A program made the position numbers and the translations under genes. A DNA stretch of 12,331 bases from an uncultured Clostridia bacterium. GTDB taxonomy: Bacteria > Bacillota > Clostridia > Christensenellales > UBA1242. Where the stretch lies: positions 1 through 12,331 of the forward strand of contig CAKVMF010000015.1 in the NCBI GenBank assembly GCA_934771675.1, written 5' to 3'. Under the pieces are notes generated by a model. The model did not search any database, had not been told where the DNA came from, and saw only the letters and a program-made list of their open reading frames with translations. The first letter of the stretch is position 1. Every line of letters begins with the position of its first letter. This document shows positions 6,619 to 12,331 of this stretch, one piece after another.

Positions 6619-8532
6619 ATGGAAATTAAACTTAGAGATGAAAAAAGAGAATTTGAAAAGGGAGTAAGTGTTCTTGATATTGCAAAGTCTATATCTGAAG
6701 GGCTTGCAAGAGTTGCTGTTTGCGGAAAAGTTAACGGCTCAGAACTTGTTGATTTGAATGCACCAATCGAAAACGATTGTGAACTTGAAATCATCACAAA
6801 CAAGAGTCCTGAATATATGGATGTTTTGCGTCACTCAACAGCACATGTTTTGGCTCAAGCCGTAAAGACAATTTTCCCAACAGCAAAATGTTGGGTTGGA
6901 CCTGCAACAAAAGACGGATTCTATTATGACTTTGATTTCAAAACACCAATCACAAATGAAGATTTGGCTGTTATTGAAGATGAAATGAACAAAATCATCA
7001 AAGCAAACTTTGAGATTGTTAGAAAACAAGTTTCAAAGGCTGAAGCTATCAAACTTATGAAAGATGCTCATGAACCATACAAGGTTGAACTTGTTGAAGG
7101 TTTTGACGACAACGCAGTTATAACAACATATTCTCAAGGCGACTATGTTGAAGTTTGTCATGGACCACATGTAAAATCAACTGGAATGATTAAAGCTTTC
7201 AAACTCACAAAAATTTCAGGTGCATACCTTAAAGGTGATAGCAAGAACAAAATGTTAACCAGAATCTATGGTGTTGTTTTTGAAAAGAAATCTGAAATGG
7301 ATGAATACTTCAAAAATCTTGAAGAAGCTATGAAACGTGATCACAGAAAACTTGGAAAAGAACTTGAATTGTTTTTCTTTGATGAAACTGCTCCTGGAAT
7401 GGCTTACTGGCTTCCAAAAGGTTTCACAATGCTCAACACACTTATAAATTTCTGGAGAAATTTACACAGAAAAGCAGGCTATCTTGAATTTAGCGCTCCA
7501 CAACTTAACTCTTCATCACTTTGGAAAACTTCTGGTCACTGGGATCACTACAAAGAAGATATGTTTGTTTTGACAGATGCTGATGGCAATGAACAAGCAT
7601 TGAAGCCTATGAACTGTCCAAACTCAATCAAAATTTTTGAAAGCAAAACAAGAAGCTACAAAGATTTGCCACTCAGACTTAGTGACGTTGATGTTATTCA
7701 TAGAAATGAAAAATCAGGACAACTTAATGGACTTTTTAGAGTTCGTATGTTCCGCCAAGATGATTCACACAACTATGTAACAAAAGATCAAATCGGCAGT
7801 GAAATTAAAGAAATTTTGAAGATTGCTGATAAGATTTATGGAATTTTCAAACTTCCTTACAAACTTACACTTTCAACAAGACCAGATGACTTTATGGGTG
7901 AAATTGAAACTTGGAACAAGGCAGAAGCAGAACTTAAAGATGTTTTAAACGAAATCTGCGGTGAAGGAAATTACAGAATCAATGAAGGCGATGGTGCATT
8001 TTATGGTCCAAAGATTGATATCAAAATGCAAGATTGTCTTGGAAGAGAGTGGCAAATGGGAACAATCCAAGTTGATTTCCAACTTCCACAAAGATTTGGT
8101 TTGTCTTACATTGACAAAGATGGAACAAAACAAATGCCAATCATGATTCACAGAGCAATCCTTGGTTCTTTTGAAAGATTTATTGGTATTATCACAGAAC
8201 ATTTTGCTGGAGCATTCCCAACATGGCTTGCACCAGTTCAAGTTAAAGTTATTTCAGTTTCTGAAAAGAGTGCAGATTATGCAAATTCAGTTTCAAGCAA
8301 ACTTGAAGACCTTGGAATTAGAGTTGATACAGATAATTCAGATGAAAGAATTGGTTACAAGATTCGTTCAGCTCAACTTGAAAAAGTGCCTTATATGATG
8401 ATTTTGGGTGAAAACGAAAGTGCATCAGGAAAGGTTTCAATCAGAAAACGTAATGGCGAAGAACTCAAAGATTTAAGTTTTGACGACGCATACAAGATGA
8501 TTAAACAAGATATTGATGAACTCAGAGTTTAA
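6619..8532 (+). CDS. thrS: Threonyl-tRNA synthetase
   Basis: Class II synthetase that charges tRNA-Thr and edits mis-attached serine. From ATG 6619 the protein has 637 residues, normal for the bacterial enzyme, and begins at the TGS domain (about 1-60). The N2 editing domain has HSTAH (H72, H76) and CHGPH (C180, H184), its expected catalytic set. The catalytic core contains the three zinc ligands C333 (MNCPN), H384 (DDSHNY) and H511 (MIHRAI), the motif 2 region RVRMFRQDD, and motif 3 GSFERFIGIITEHFAGAFP (residues 516-534). The anticodon-binding domain follows (about 535-637). Expression is controlled by the T-box upstream. Only a weak hairpin without a T run follows the gene (8555-8571), so some transcription may run on into the infC leader. 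Confidence 0.98.
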   Translation: MEIKLRDEKREFEKGVSVLDIAKSISEGLARVAVCGKVNGSELVDLNAPIENDCELEIITNKSPEYMDVLRHSTAHVLAQAVKTIFPTAKCWVGPATKDGFYYDFDFKTPITNEDLAVIEDEMNKIIKANFEIVRKQVSKAEAIKLMKDAHEPYKVELVEGFDDNAVITTYSQGDYVEVCHGPHVKSTGMIKAFKLTKISGAYLKGDSKNKMLTRIYGVVFEKKSEMDEYFKNLEEAMKRDHRKLGKELELFFFDETAPGMAYWLPKGFTMLNTLINFWRNLHRKAGYLEFSAPQLNSSSLWKTSGHWDHYKEDMFVLTDADGNEQALKPMNCPNSIKIFESKTRSYKDLPLRLSDVDVIHRNEKSGQLNGLFRVRMFRQDDSHNYVTKDQIGSEIKEILKIADKIYGIFKLPYKLTLSTRPDDFMGEIETWNKAEAELKDVLNEICGEGNYRINEGDGAFYGPKIDIKMQDCLGREWQMGTIQVDFQLPQRFGLSYIDKDGTKQMPIMIHRAILGSFERFIGIITEHFAGAFPTWLAPVQVKVISVSEKSADYANSVSSKLEDLGIRVDTDNSDERIGYKIRSAQLEKVPYMMILGENESASGKVSIRKRNGEELKDLSFDDAYKMIKQDIDELRV

Positions 8533-8578
8533 TTTGTTATGTGCTTTTGCAAAATTGCTGAAAAATAGCAAAAAACTA

Positions 8579-8607
8579 TTGACAATTGGTATTATCTATG
8601 ATAAAAT
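8579..8607 (+). promoter_or_regulatory. infC-rpmI-rplT promoter
   Basis: TTGACA (8579-8584) and TAAAAT (8602-8607) are 17 bp apart. The 14 bases around the -35 (AAAACTATTGACAA, 8572-8585) are identical to those at the thrS promoter (6342-6355). Confidence 0.85.
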
Positions 8608-8613
8608 GCCAAT

Positions 8614-8786
8614 GTTTATTGAAGAGAAAGAACACTTTCCACCAAGCGAATGAAAAATTTTTCTTGGTCAAATATATAATTGCTAATGACCGATTGTATT
8701 GGCGTGGGAGCAATCTCACGCACCTTAAATTCGGATATTATATATTGTGAGTGGATTTTCTTTAATGTAAACCACTCACTTTTTTA
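8614..8786 (+). promoter_or_regulatory. L20-type leader of infC-rpmI-rplT
   Basis: This folded leader lies where Bacillota carry the L20 autoregulatory element: L20 binds it and provokes premature termination of the operon encoding L20. I see a first hairpin (ACCAAG 8641-8646 with CTTGGT 8663-8668). A 9-bp long-range helix (ATATATAAT 8672-8680 with ATTATATAT 8737-8745) encloses CCGA/TCGG (8690-8693 with 8731-8734). Inside is a hairpin CGTGGGA/TCTCACG (8703-8709 with 8714-8720) capped by a GCAA tetraloop. A terminator follows directly. Position and architecture support the L20 leader call; I have not matched it to a covariance model. Confidence 0.85.
8747..8785 (+). terminator. Attenuator terminator in the L20 leader
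   Basis: GTGAGTGG (8747-8754) pairs with CCACTCAC (8772-8779), followed by six T. It begins two bases after the long-range leader helix, which fits a design where ligand-stabilised folding leaves this arm free to terminate. Confidence 0.85.
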
Positions 8787-8822
8787 TTGAAAAAAAAGTG
8801 AAATAAATTTTTTAGGAGAAGT

Positions 8823-9347
8823 ATGGCAGTTAGACAAGATACACAAATCAATTCTAGTATTCGCGACAATGAAGTTAGAGTAGTGGGTTCAGATGGATCC
8901 CAATTAGGAATTATGAGTGCGAGAGAAGCTAACGAACTTGCAGAAAAGGAAGGTCTTGACCTTGTTAAGATTTCACCAAACACAAATCCACCAGTTTGCA
9001 AAATTATGGATTATGGCAAGTATCTTTTTGACAAAACAAAAAGAGAAAAAGAACAACGCAAAAATCAAAAGGTTGTTGAGCTTAAAGAAGTTCAGCTTTC
9101 AATGACAATTGAACAACATGACATTGACATTAAAGCAAAAAATGCAACAAAGTTTTTGCTTAATGGTGACAAGGTTAAAGTTTCAATCCGTATGAGTGGT
9201 AGACAACAAGCTTATGCAGATAGAGGCGTTGAAACAGAAAACAATTTTGCAAAATCACTTGAAGAGATTTCTGTTATTGAAAAACCAGCAAAGGTTGAAG
9301 GTAGAAACATCATTATGGTGTTGGCTCCAAAAAATGCAAAAAAATAG
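8823..9347 (+). CDS. infC: Translation initiation factor IF-3
   Basis: IF-3 binds the 30S subunit, keeps it apart from 50S and checks start-codon/initiator-tRNA pairing. The 174-residue protein has the N-domain start INSSIRDNEVRVV (residues 9-21), the linker-proximal signature NPPVCKIMDYGKY (55-67), a lysine-rich linker helix (71-90), and the C-domain with IRMSGRQ (122-128), where the family usually has an Arg in place of Ser125. AGGAGAAGT just upstream supports ATG 8823. Unlike many infC genes, the start is plain ATG rather than the rare AUU used for IF-3 autoregulation. Expression is thus more likely set by the upstream leader. First gene of the infC-rpmI-rplT operon. Confidence 0.98.
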   Translation: MAVRQDTQINSSIRDNEVRVVGSDGSQLGIMSAREANELAEKEGLDLVKISPNTNPPVCKIMDYGKYLFDKTKREKEQRKNQKVVELKEVQLSMTIEQHDIDIKAKNATKFLLNGDKVKVSIRMSGRQQAYADRGVETENNFAKSLEEISVIEKPAKVEGRNIIMVLAPKNAKK

Positions 9348-9389
9348 TGCCAAAGGCTCAAAGAAAAAGGTTACAGGAGGAAATTTATT

Positions 9390-9590
9390 ATGCCAAAACA
9401 AAAAAATAACAGTGGCGCAAAGAAAAGATTTATTGTGCTCAAAAGCGGAAAAGTTAAAAGAGGACGTCAAAACAAAAGACACCTTTTAGCAAGCAAAGAA
9501 ACAGGCCGTAAAAGAAATTTAAGAAGAGATGCTTATGTTGAAGGAAAACAAATCAAAACTATTAAGCAAATCGTTGGTCAACAAGGTTAA
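9390..9590 (+). CDS. rpmI: 50S ribosomal protein L35
   Basis: A very basic 66-residue protein of the large ribosomal subunit. It starts MPKQKNNSGAKKRF and carries the L35 pattern KSGKVKRGRQNKRHLL, then KETGRKRNLRR. The length is normal for the family. AGGAGG at 9375-9380 is a strong RBS for ATG 9390. It sits between infC and rplT, the standard order, 42 bases after infC and 17 before rplT. Confidence 0.97.
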   Translation: MPKQKNNSGAKKRFIVLKSGKVKRGRQNKRHLLASKETGRKRNLRRDAYVEGKQIKTIKQIVGQQG

Positions 9591-9607
9591 TAAGGAGGTC
9601 TAGAGTT

Positions 9608-9964
9608 ATGAGAATTAAAAGAAGTGTAAATGCACACAAGAAACGTGCAAAAATTTTGAAATCAGCAAAAGGTTACTATGGTGCAAAAAGCAAACTTTAC
9701 AGAGTTGCTCGTGAAGCCGTTATGAAGAGTGGTAACTATGCATATGTTGGAAGAAAAGCTAAAAAGAGAGATTTTAGAAAACTTTGGAATGCAAGAATCA
9801 ATGCAGAAGCAAGAGTTAATGGTCTTTCATACAGCAATCTTATCCATGGACTTAAAGTTGCAGGAATTGATCTTAACAGAAAAGTTCTTTCAGACCTTGC
9901 AGTTTCAGATAAGGCAGCATTTGCAAAAGTTTGTGAACAAGCAAAAGCAGCACTTGCAAAATAG
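9608..9964 (+). CDS. rplT: 50S ribosomal protein L20
   Basis: L20 binds 23S rRNA early in large-subunit assembly and, in Bacillota, represses its own operon through the mRNA leader. The 118-residue protein has the basic N-terminal extension (KRSVNAHKKRAKILKSAKGYYG, split by its lysines and arginines), then the signature KKRDFRKLWNARINAEAR and GLSYSNLIHGLKVAGIDLNR. The N-terminus lacks the usual Ala2 (MRIKR instead of MARIKR). AAGGAGG at 9592-9598 is the RBS, directly behind the rpmI stop. It is the likely ligand of the 8614-8786 leader. A strong terminator follows at 9970. Confidence 0.98.
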   Translation: MRIKRSVNAHKKRAKILKSAKGYYGAKSKLYRVAREAVMKSGNYAYVGRKAKKRDFRKLWNARINAEARVNGLSYSNLIHGLKVAGIDLNRKVLSDLAVSDKAAFAKVCEQAKAALAK

Positions 9965-9969
9965 TTTGG

Positions 9970-10003
9970 ATGCTTAATGCAGTTTTGCATTAAGCATTTT
10001 TTT
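9970..10003 (+). terminator. Terminator after rplT
   Basis: A 12-bp perfect stem ATGCTTAATGCA (9970-9981) with TGCATTAAGCAT (9986-9997), GTTT loop, then six further T. It ends only three bases before the RBS of the next gene. Confidence 0.92.
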
Positions 10004-10016
10004 GTAAGGAGAGATT

Positions 10017-10790
10017 ATGAGTGGAGAAATAATAACAAGTATTGACAATCCAATGATAAAAGAAGCCAGAAGTTTGAACGATAAAAAGTTCCGTAGATTT
10101 TATGGCAAGTTTTTGGTTGATGGTGAGAAGCTTGTGAATGAAGTTGTTTGTGGTGCGGGCGAAGTTGAAAAGATTTTTATTGATGCCTCAAGATTATCTG
10201 ACTTTGGTTATATTCTTGAAAAATTTCAAGGAAAGGTTGTTCCAGTTTCAACAAAAGTGTTAAATTCACTTTCAGAAAATGTTACACCACAAGGAATTAT
10301 TGCTGAAGTTTTAATGAAAGAAACTGGTGCGTTTATGCCAGATAAAAATGAACCTATTTTGATTTTGGATAGGATTCAAGATCCTGGAAATCTTGGAACA
10401 ATAATTCGAACTGCTGCAGCAACAGGTTTTGGAACAATTGTTATGATTGACACAGCTGATGCTTATTCACCAAAGGTTGTTAGAAGTTCAAGCGGTGGCA
10501 TATTTTATTTGGATATGTTTAGAATGACACAAAATGAAATCATTGATTATTGTGCCAGGAGAAATATTCAAATTTTGGTTGCAGATATGGATGGTGAAAA
10601 CGTCTTTAAGATGGACACGTTAACTTTGCCATATGCACTTGTTATTGGCAATGAAGGTCAGGGTGTTAGTGATGGATTTAGACTTGCAGGGAAAGCAGTT
10701 TCGCTTCCAATGAAAAGTCAAATGGAGTCACTAAACGCAGCGGTTTCAGCAAGTGTTTTGATGTATACACTTGTTGGTAAAAATTTGTAA
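10017..10790 (+). CDS. TrmH/SpoU-family RNA 2'-O-methyltransferase
   Basis: A SPOUT-fold enzyme using S-adenosylmethionine to methylate a ribose 2'-OH, most likely in 23S rRNA. The 257 residues comprise an L30e-like substrate-binding domain (about 1-100) and a SpoU catalytic domain. Motif 1 is DPGNLGTIIRTAAA with N125 and R131. Motif 2 is VIGNEGQGVSD (209-219). Motif 3 is MESLNAAVSASVLMY (236-250) with N240. All key residues are present. It resembles the YsgA group of Bacillota, for which a 23S rRNA Gm role has been reported; the exact target nucleotide here is inference. AAGGAGAG (10006-10013) is a strong RBS. The rplT terminator sits directly in front, leaving no room for a separate promoter, so expression probably depends on read-through from the ribosomal operon. 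Confidence 0.93.
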   Translation: MSGEIITSIDNPMIKEARSLNDKKFRRFYGKFLVDGEKLVNEVVCGAGEVEKIFIDASRLSDFGYILEKFQGKVVPVSTKVLNSLSENVTPQGIIAEVLMKETGAFMPDKNEPILILDRIQDPGNLGTIIRTAAATGFGTIVMIDTADAYSPKVVRSSSGGIFYLDMFRMTQNEIIDYCARRNIQILVADMDGENVFKMDTLTLPYALVIGNEGQGVSDGFRLAGKAVSLPMKSQMESLNAAVSASVLMYTLVGKNL

Positions 10791-10924
10791 AAATCGCATT
10801 TTTTATAAAAAATAGTTGAAAAAGTATATAAATTTCGTTGTTTTATTGAAAATTTTGCGAAATATGCATCATTAATTTATGTAATCAAAAATTTTATTTA
10901 TGAAAATTTTTTAAAATAAATTTA
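10791..10924. other. Extremely AT-rich intergenic stretch with A/T tracts
   Basis: This stretch holds no gene and no convincing terminator; the only fold near the methyltransferase stop is an all-AT palindrome (10798-10813). It has repeated A/T tracts (10799-10804, 10807-10812, 10849-10856, 10887-10895, 10903-10912) upstream of the yebC promoter, which could act as UP elements or bend the DNA. Confidence 0.4.
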
Positions 10925-10954
10925 TTGATTAATTGCTATTTGATTTGTTATAAT
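10925..10954 (+). promoter_or_regulatory. yebC promoter
   Basis: TTGATT (10925-10930) and a perfect TATAAT (10949-10954) are 18 bp apart, about 38 bases before the yebC ATG. The start of transcription should be near 10961. Confidence 0.75.
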
Positions 10955-10960
10955 AGCAAT
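10932..10960. repeat. Perfect 9-bp inverted repeat over the yebC promoter
   Basis: ATTGCTATT (10932-10940) and AATAGCAAT (10952-10960) are exact inverted copies with an 11-bp spacer. The half-site centres are 20 bp apart, about two helical turns. The right arm covers most of the -10 and the left arm lies in the promoter spacer. Because transcription should begin after it, it is better explained as a protein-binding operator than as an RNA hairpin. Confidence 0.65.
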
Positions 10961-10978
10961 AGAATTACAAAAAAATTT

Positions 10979-10983
10979 GGAGG
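10979..10983 (+). promoter_or_regulatory. RBS that fixes the yebC start
   Basis: GGAGG lies eight bases before ATG 10992. An in-frame TTG at 10977 overlaps this RBS and would add five residues before the family's invariant MSGHSKW start, so it is rejected. Confidence 0.85.
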
Positions 10984-10991
10984 AAAAAAAG

Positions 10992-11729
10992 ATGAGCGGA
11001 CACTCAAAGTGGCACAATATTCAAGCCACAAAAAACAAGGCTGATGCAGCAAGAGGAAAAATATTTACAAAAATTGGTCGTGAAATTACTGTTGCAGTAA
11101 AACTTGGTGGCCCTGATCCGAACATAAACAGCAAACTTTATGATGTTGTCCAAAAAGCAAAACAAAACAATATGCCAAACGATAACATTATGCGTTCTAT
11201 CAAAAAGGCTGCAGGTGGTGAAGATGCTGGTAACTATGATTCAATCAAATATGAAGGTTATGGTTCACATGGTGTTGCTTTTATTGTTGAATGTTTAACA
11301 GACAACAGAAACAGAACAGCAGCTGATGTTCGCCATTTGTTTGATAAATTTAATGGCAGTCTTGGAACAAGCGGAAGCGTAACATATATGTTTGATTATA
11401 GAGGACTTGTTGTTATAACAAAAACTGATAAAACTAATGAAGATGATGTTATGATGCTTGCACTTGACAATGGGGCAGATGATGTTATCACAGATGATGA
11501 TTGCTATGAAGTTTTAACAAGACCAGATGCAGTTCATTCCGTTGTTAAAGCTTTTGAAGAAGGTGGCTATGAAGTTGTTTCAAGCGATGTTGAATACATT
11601 CCGCAAAACATGATTAAGCTTGACAAAGATTCTGCAATTTCAATCAATAAACTTGTTGTTGCTCTTGAAGATCTTGATGATGTTCAAAACGTTTACACAA
11701 ATGCCGATCTTTCAGTTCTTGATGAATAG
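10992..11729 (+). CDS. yebC: YebC/PmpR/TACO1-family protein
   Basis: From ATG 10992 the protein has 245 residues and starts MSGHSKWHNIQATKNK, the near-invariant beginning of the family. It continues with ARGKIFTKIGREI, an IKYEGYGSHGVAFIVECLTDN segment broken by its glycines (about residues 85-105), and NRNRTAADVRHLF. Older annotation calls these proteins transcriptional regulators. Work on bacterial and mitochondrial members (TACO1, YebC2) instead supports a ribosome-associated role that relieves stalling at proline-rich stretches, which suits this translation-rich neighbourhood. It has its own promoter with an overlapping inverted repeat and its own terminator, so it is a single-gene unit. 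Confidence 0.95.
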   Translation: MSGHSKWHNIQATKNKADAARGKIFTKIGREITVAVKLGGPDPNINSKLYDVVQKAKQNNMPNDNIMRSIKKAAGGEDAGNYDSIKYEGYGSHGVAFIVECLTDNRNRTAADVRHLFDKFNGSLGTSGSVTYMFDYRGLVVITKTDKTNEDDVMMLALDNGADDVITDDDCYEVLTRPDAVHSVVKAFEEGGYEVVSSDVEYIPQNMIKLDKDSAISINKLVVALEDLDDVQNVYTNADLSVLDE

Positions 11730-11752
11730 TTTTTAAAAAGATATGTTTTTAT

Positions 11753-11783
11753 AACCAATTATAACTATGTAATTGGTTTTTTT
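11753..11783 (+). terminator. Terminator after yebC
   Basis: AACCAATTA (11753-11761) pairs with TAATTGGTT (11770-11778) around an eight-base loop. A run of T reaches 11783. Confidence 0.88.
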
Positions 11784-11850
11784 ATTTGGGGTTATGCGTT
11801 GTTATAAATGTGATTTATTGTGAGTATTAATATTAACAATAACTTTTACA

Positions 11851-11879
11851 TTGACCTTTTTTCTAAAATCAGGTATAAT
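11851..11879 (+). promoter_or_regulatory. Promoter of the candidate toxin-antitoxin pair
   Basis: TTGACC (11851-11856) and a perfect TATAAT (11874-11879) are 17 bp apart, giving a leader of about 28 bases. A 10-bp palindrome TTAATATTAA (11827-11836) lies just upstream and could be an operator, but is short for such AT-rich DNA. Confidence 0.85.
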
Positions 11880-11914
11880 AAAGTAGGCTTAAAATGAGCG
11901 AGTAGGAGAATCTT

Positions 11915-12121
11915 ATGGACCTTAGTTTAAACGAATTCGACAAAATTACTATTGCTAAAAAAGTTGTTAACGACCTTATCGCAAAAAAAACTGTTAATGG
12001 TTTTGATGAAAAAGATGAGGAACTTAAAACATTGCTAAATGACAAAAAACTTATTAACATGGGAAATAAAGAAGCTATTGAAAAAGCTCTTAATATTTAC
12101 TTTTTCATGCAGGGGGAATAA
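11915..12121 (+). CDS. Small acidic/lysine-rich protein, candidate antitoxin
   Basis: A 68-residue protein with no membrane helix, made almost entirely of predicted helices rich in K, D, E, N and L. Its C-terminal half (EELKTLLNDKKLIN, then NKEAIEKALNIYFF) resembles, from memory, small proteins encoded in front of zeta-type toxins in Clostridia; I do not recognise a named family. AGGAG (11904-11908) precedes ATG 11915, and a consensus promoter lies upstream. Its TAA stop shares one base with the ATG of the next gene, so translation of the pair is probably coupled, as is common in toxin-antitoxin modules with the antitoxin first. The gene is well supported as coding; the antitoxin role is inferred from context. 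Confidence 0.8.
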   Translation: MDLSLNEFDKITIAKKVVNDLIAKKTVNGFDEKDEELKTLLNDKKLINMGNKEAIEKALNIYFFMQGE

Positions 12122-12331
12122 TGGACGCATTTGTAAATAACAGCATTGAGCCAAATATAACAAATACTTTAGAGAGAAATGAAATGACACAGTATAGTAA
12201 AGACGTTTTAAAACAGATGTATTCTGTTTCACCAGAAGTCGTTAAAGAAAAAGCGGCAATAATTATGAATGTTTTAACGCATGGTATTAAACCTGTTGAA
12301 AATCCAACTGCATTTGTTATTGTTGGACAAC
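12121..12331 (+). CDS. Candidate zeta-type toxin, 3' part outside the window
   Basis: The frame opens at ATG 12121, overlapping the preceding stop as TAATG, behind AGGGGGAA (12111-12118). It stays open to the window end (70 residues). An N-terminal, mainly helical part ends with NPTAFVIVGQ. A hydrophobic strand followed by GQ at this point is typical of zeta toxins and PezT, where it leads into a PGSGK-type P-loop. The next base is C, which fits a Pro codon (CCN). Zeta toxins phosphorylate UDP-N-acetylglucosamine precursors of cell-wall synthesis. The P-loop and catalytic residues are not in the window, so the assignment rests on this short strand plus the small upstream gene. Any other P-loop kinase or ATPase is the alternative. 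Confidence 0.65.
   Translation, partial: MDAFVNNSIEPNITNTLERNEMTQYSKDVLKQMYSVSPEVVKEKAAIIMNVLTHGIKPVENPTAFVIVGQ

Noticed and set aside
7945..8241. Open frames inside thrS on both strands (also 7961-8146, 8162-8398)
   Set aside because: They lie within the conserved catalytic part of thrS, have no RBS, and have shadow-like, low-complexity translations.
8555..8571. Hairpin TTGCT/AGCAA after thrS as a terminator
   Set aside because: The stem has only five pairs and there is no T run after it.
9196..9489. Open frame spanning infC and rpmI in another frame
   Set aside because: It overlaps two well-supported genes and its translation looks like a shifted reading of them.
10798..10813. All-AT palindrome after the methyltransferase gene as a terminator
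   Set aside because: It has no G-C pairs and no following T run; it is expected by chance in such DNA.
10977..10991. In-frame TTG as an earlier yebC start
   Set aside because: The TTG overlaps the RBS itself, and family members start at MSGHSKW.
1..12331. TGA reassigned to tryptophan (Mycoplasma-type code)
   Set aside because: All genes are full length under the standard code and their Trp codons are TGG.
1..12331. CRISPR arrays, tRNA or rRNA genes, insertion sequences
   Set aside because: No regularly spaced repeats, cloverleaf sequences, transposase frames or terminal inverted repeats were seen.

Overview
The window is AT-rich (by eye about one third G+C, not computed). It is densely packed with conserved housekeeping genes carrying strong AGGAGG-type ribosome binding sites. 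A T-box riboswitch precedes thrS and an L20-type autoregulatory leader precedes infC-rpmI-rplT. With QueH and a YtxC-like protein beside thrS, this points to a low-GC Bacillota genome, most likely an uncultured Clostridia-type bacterium. The sequence alone does not fix genus or species.

Left part (1-4078, + strand): the 3' part of a Zn/Cd/Pb-type P1B-ATPase, then argS and queH only a few bases apart. They look like one transcript ending at a strong hairpin (4049-4078). That hairpin is symmetric enough to also terminate the converging minus-strand cmk gene (4107-4817).

Middle part (4818-8532): an AT-rich divergent region separates cmk from a + strand gene for a membrane-anchored Mrr-family nuclease-like protein. 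Its predicted promoter places the transcript start on the ATG, so the mRNA may be leaderless. Next comes a poorly conserved 244-aa protein that I tentatively assign to the YtxC family, because it lies directly upstream of thrS and has a compatible sequence pattern. thrS follows behind a complete T-box with specifier ACC, antiterminator and terminator; its true start is ATG 6619.

Right part (8533-11783): a consensus promoter and a folded leader with its own terminator control infC-rpmI-rplT (IF3, L35, L20). A terminator follows, then a TrmH/SpoU-type rRNA 2'-O-methyltransferase gene whose RBS lies almost directly behind the terminator's T run. A 9-bp perfect inverted repeat overlaps the promoter of yebC, the next gene. 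Most genes here therefore serve translation: tRNA charging (argS, thrS), tRNA modification (queH), initiation (infC), ribosomal proteins, rRNA methylation and a YebC-family elongation factor. cmk supplies nucleotides.

Right edge (11784-12331): a separate promoter drives a 68-aa protein whose stop codon overlaps the start of a gene cut off by the window end. The visible 70 residues stop at a strand reading FVIVGQ, just where a zeta-toxin P-loop would begin. I interpret this pair as a candidate zeta-type toxin-antitoxin module; it is the most 'accessory' part of the window. I found no tRNA, rRNA, CRISPR array or insertion sequence.
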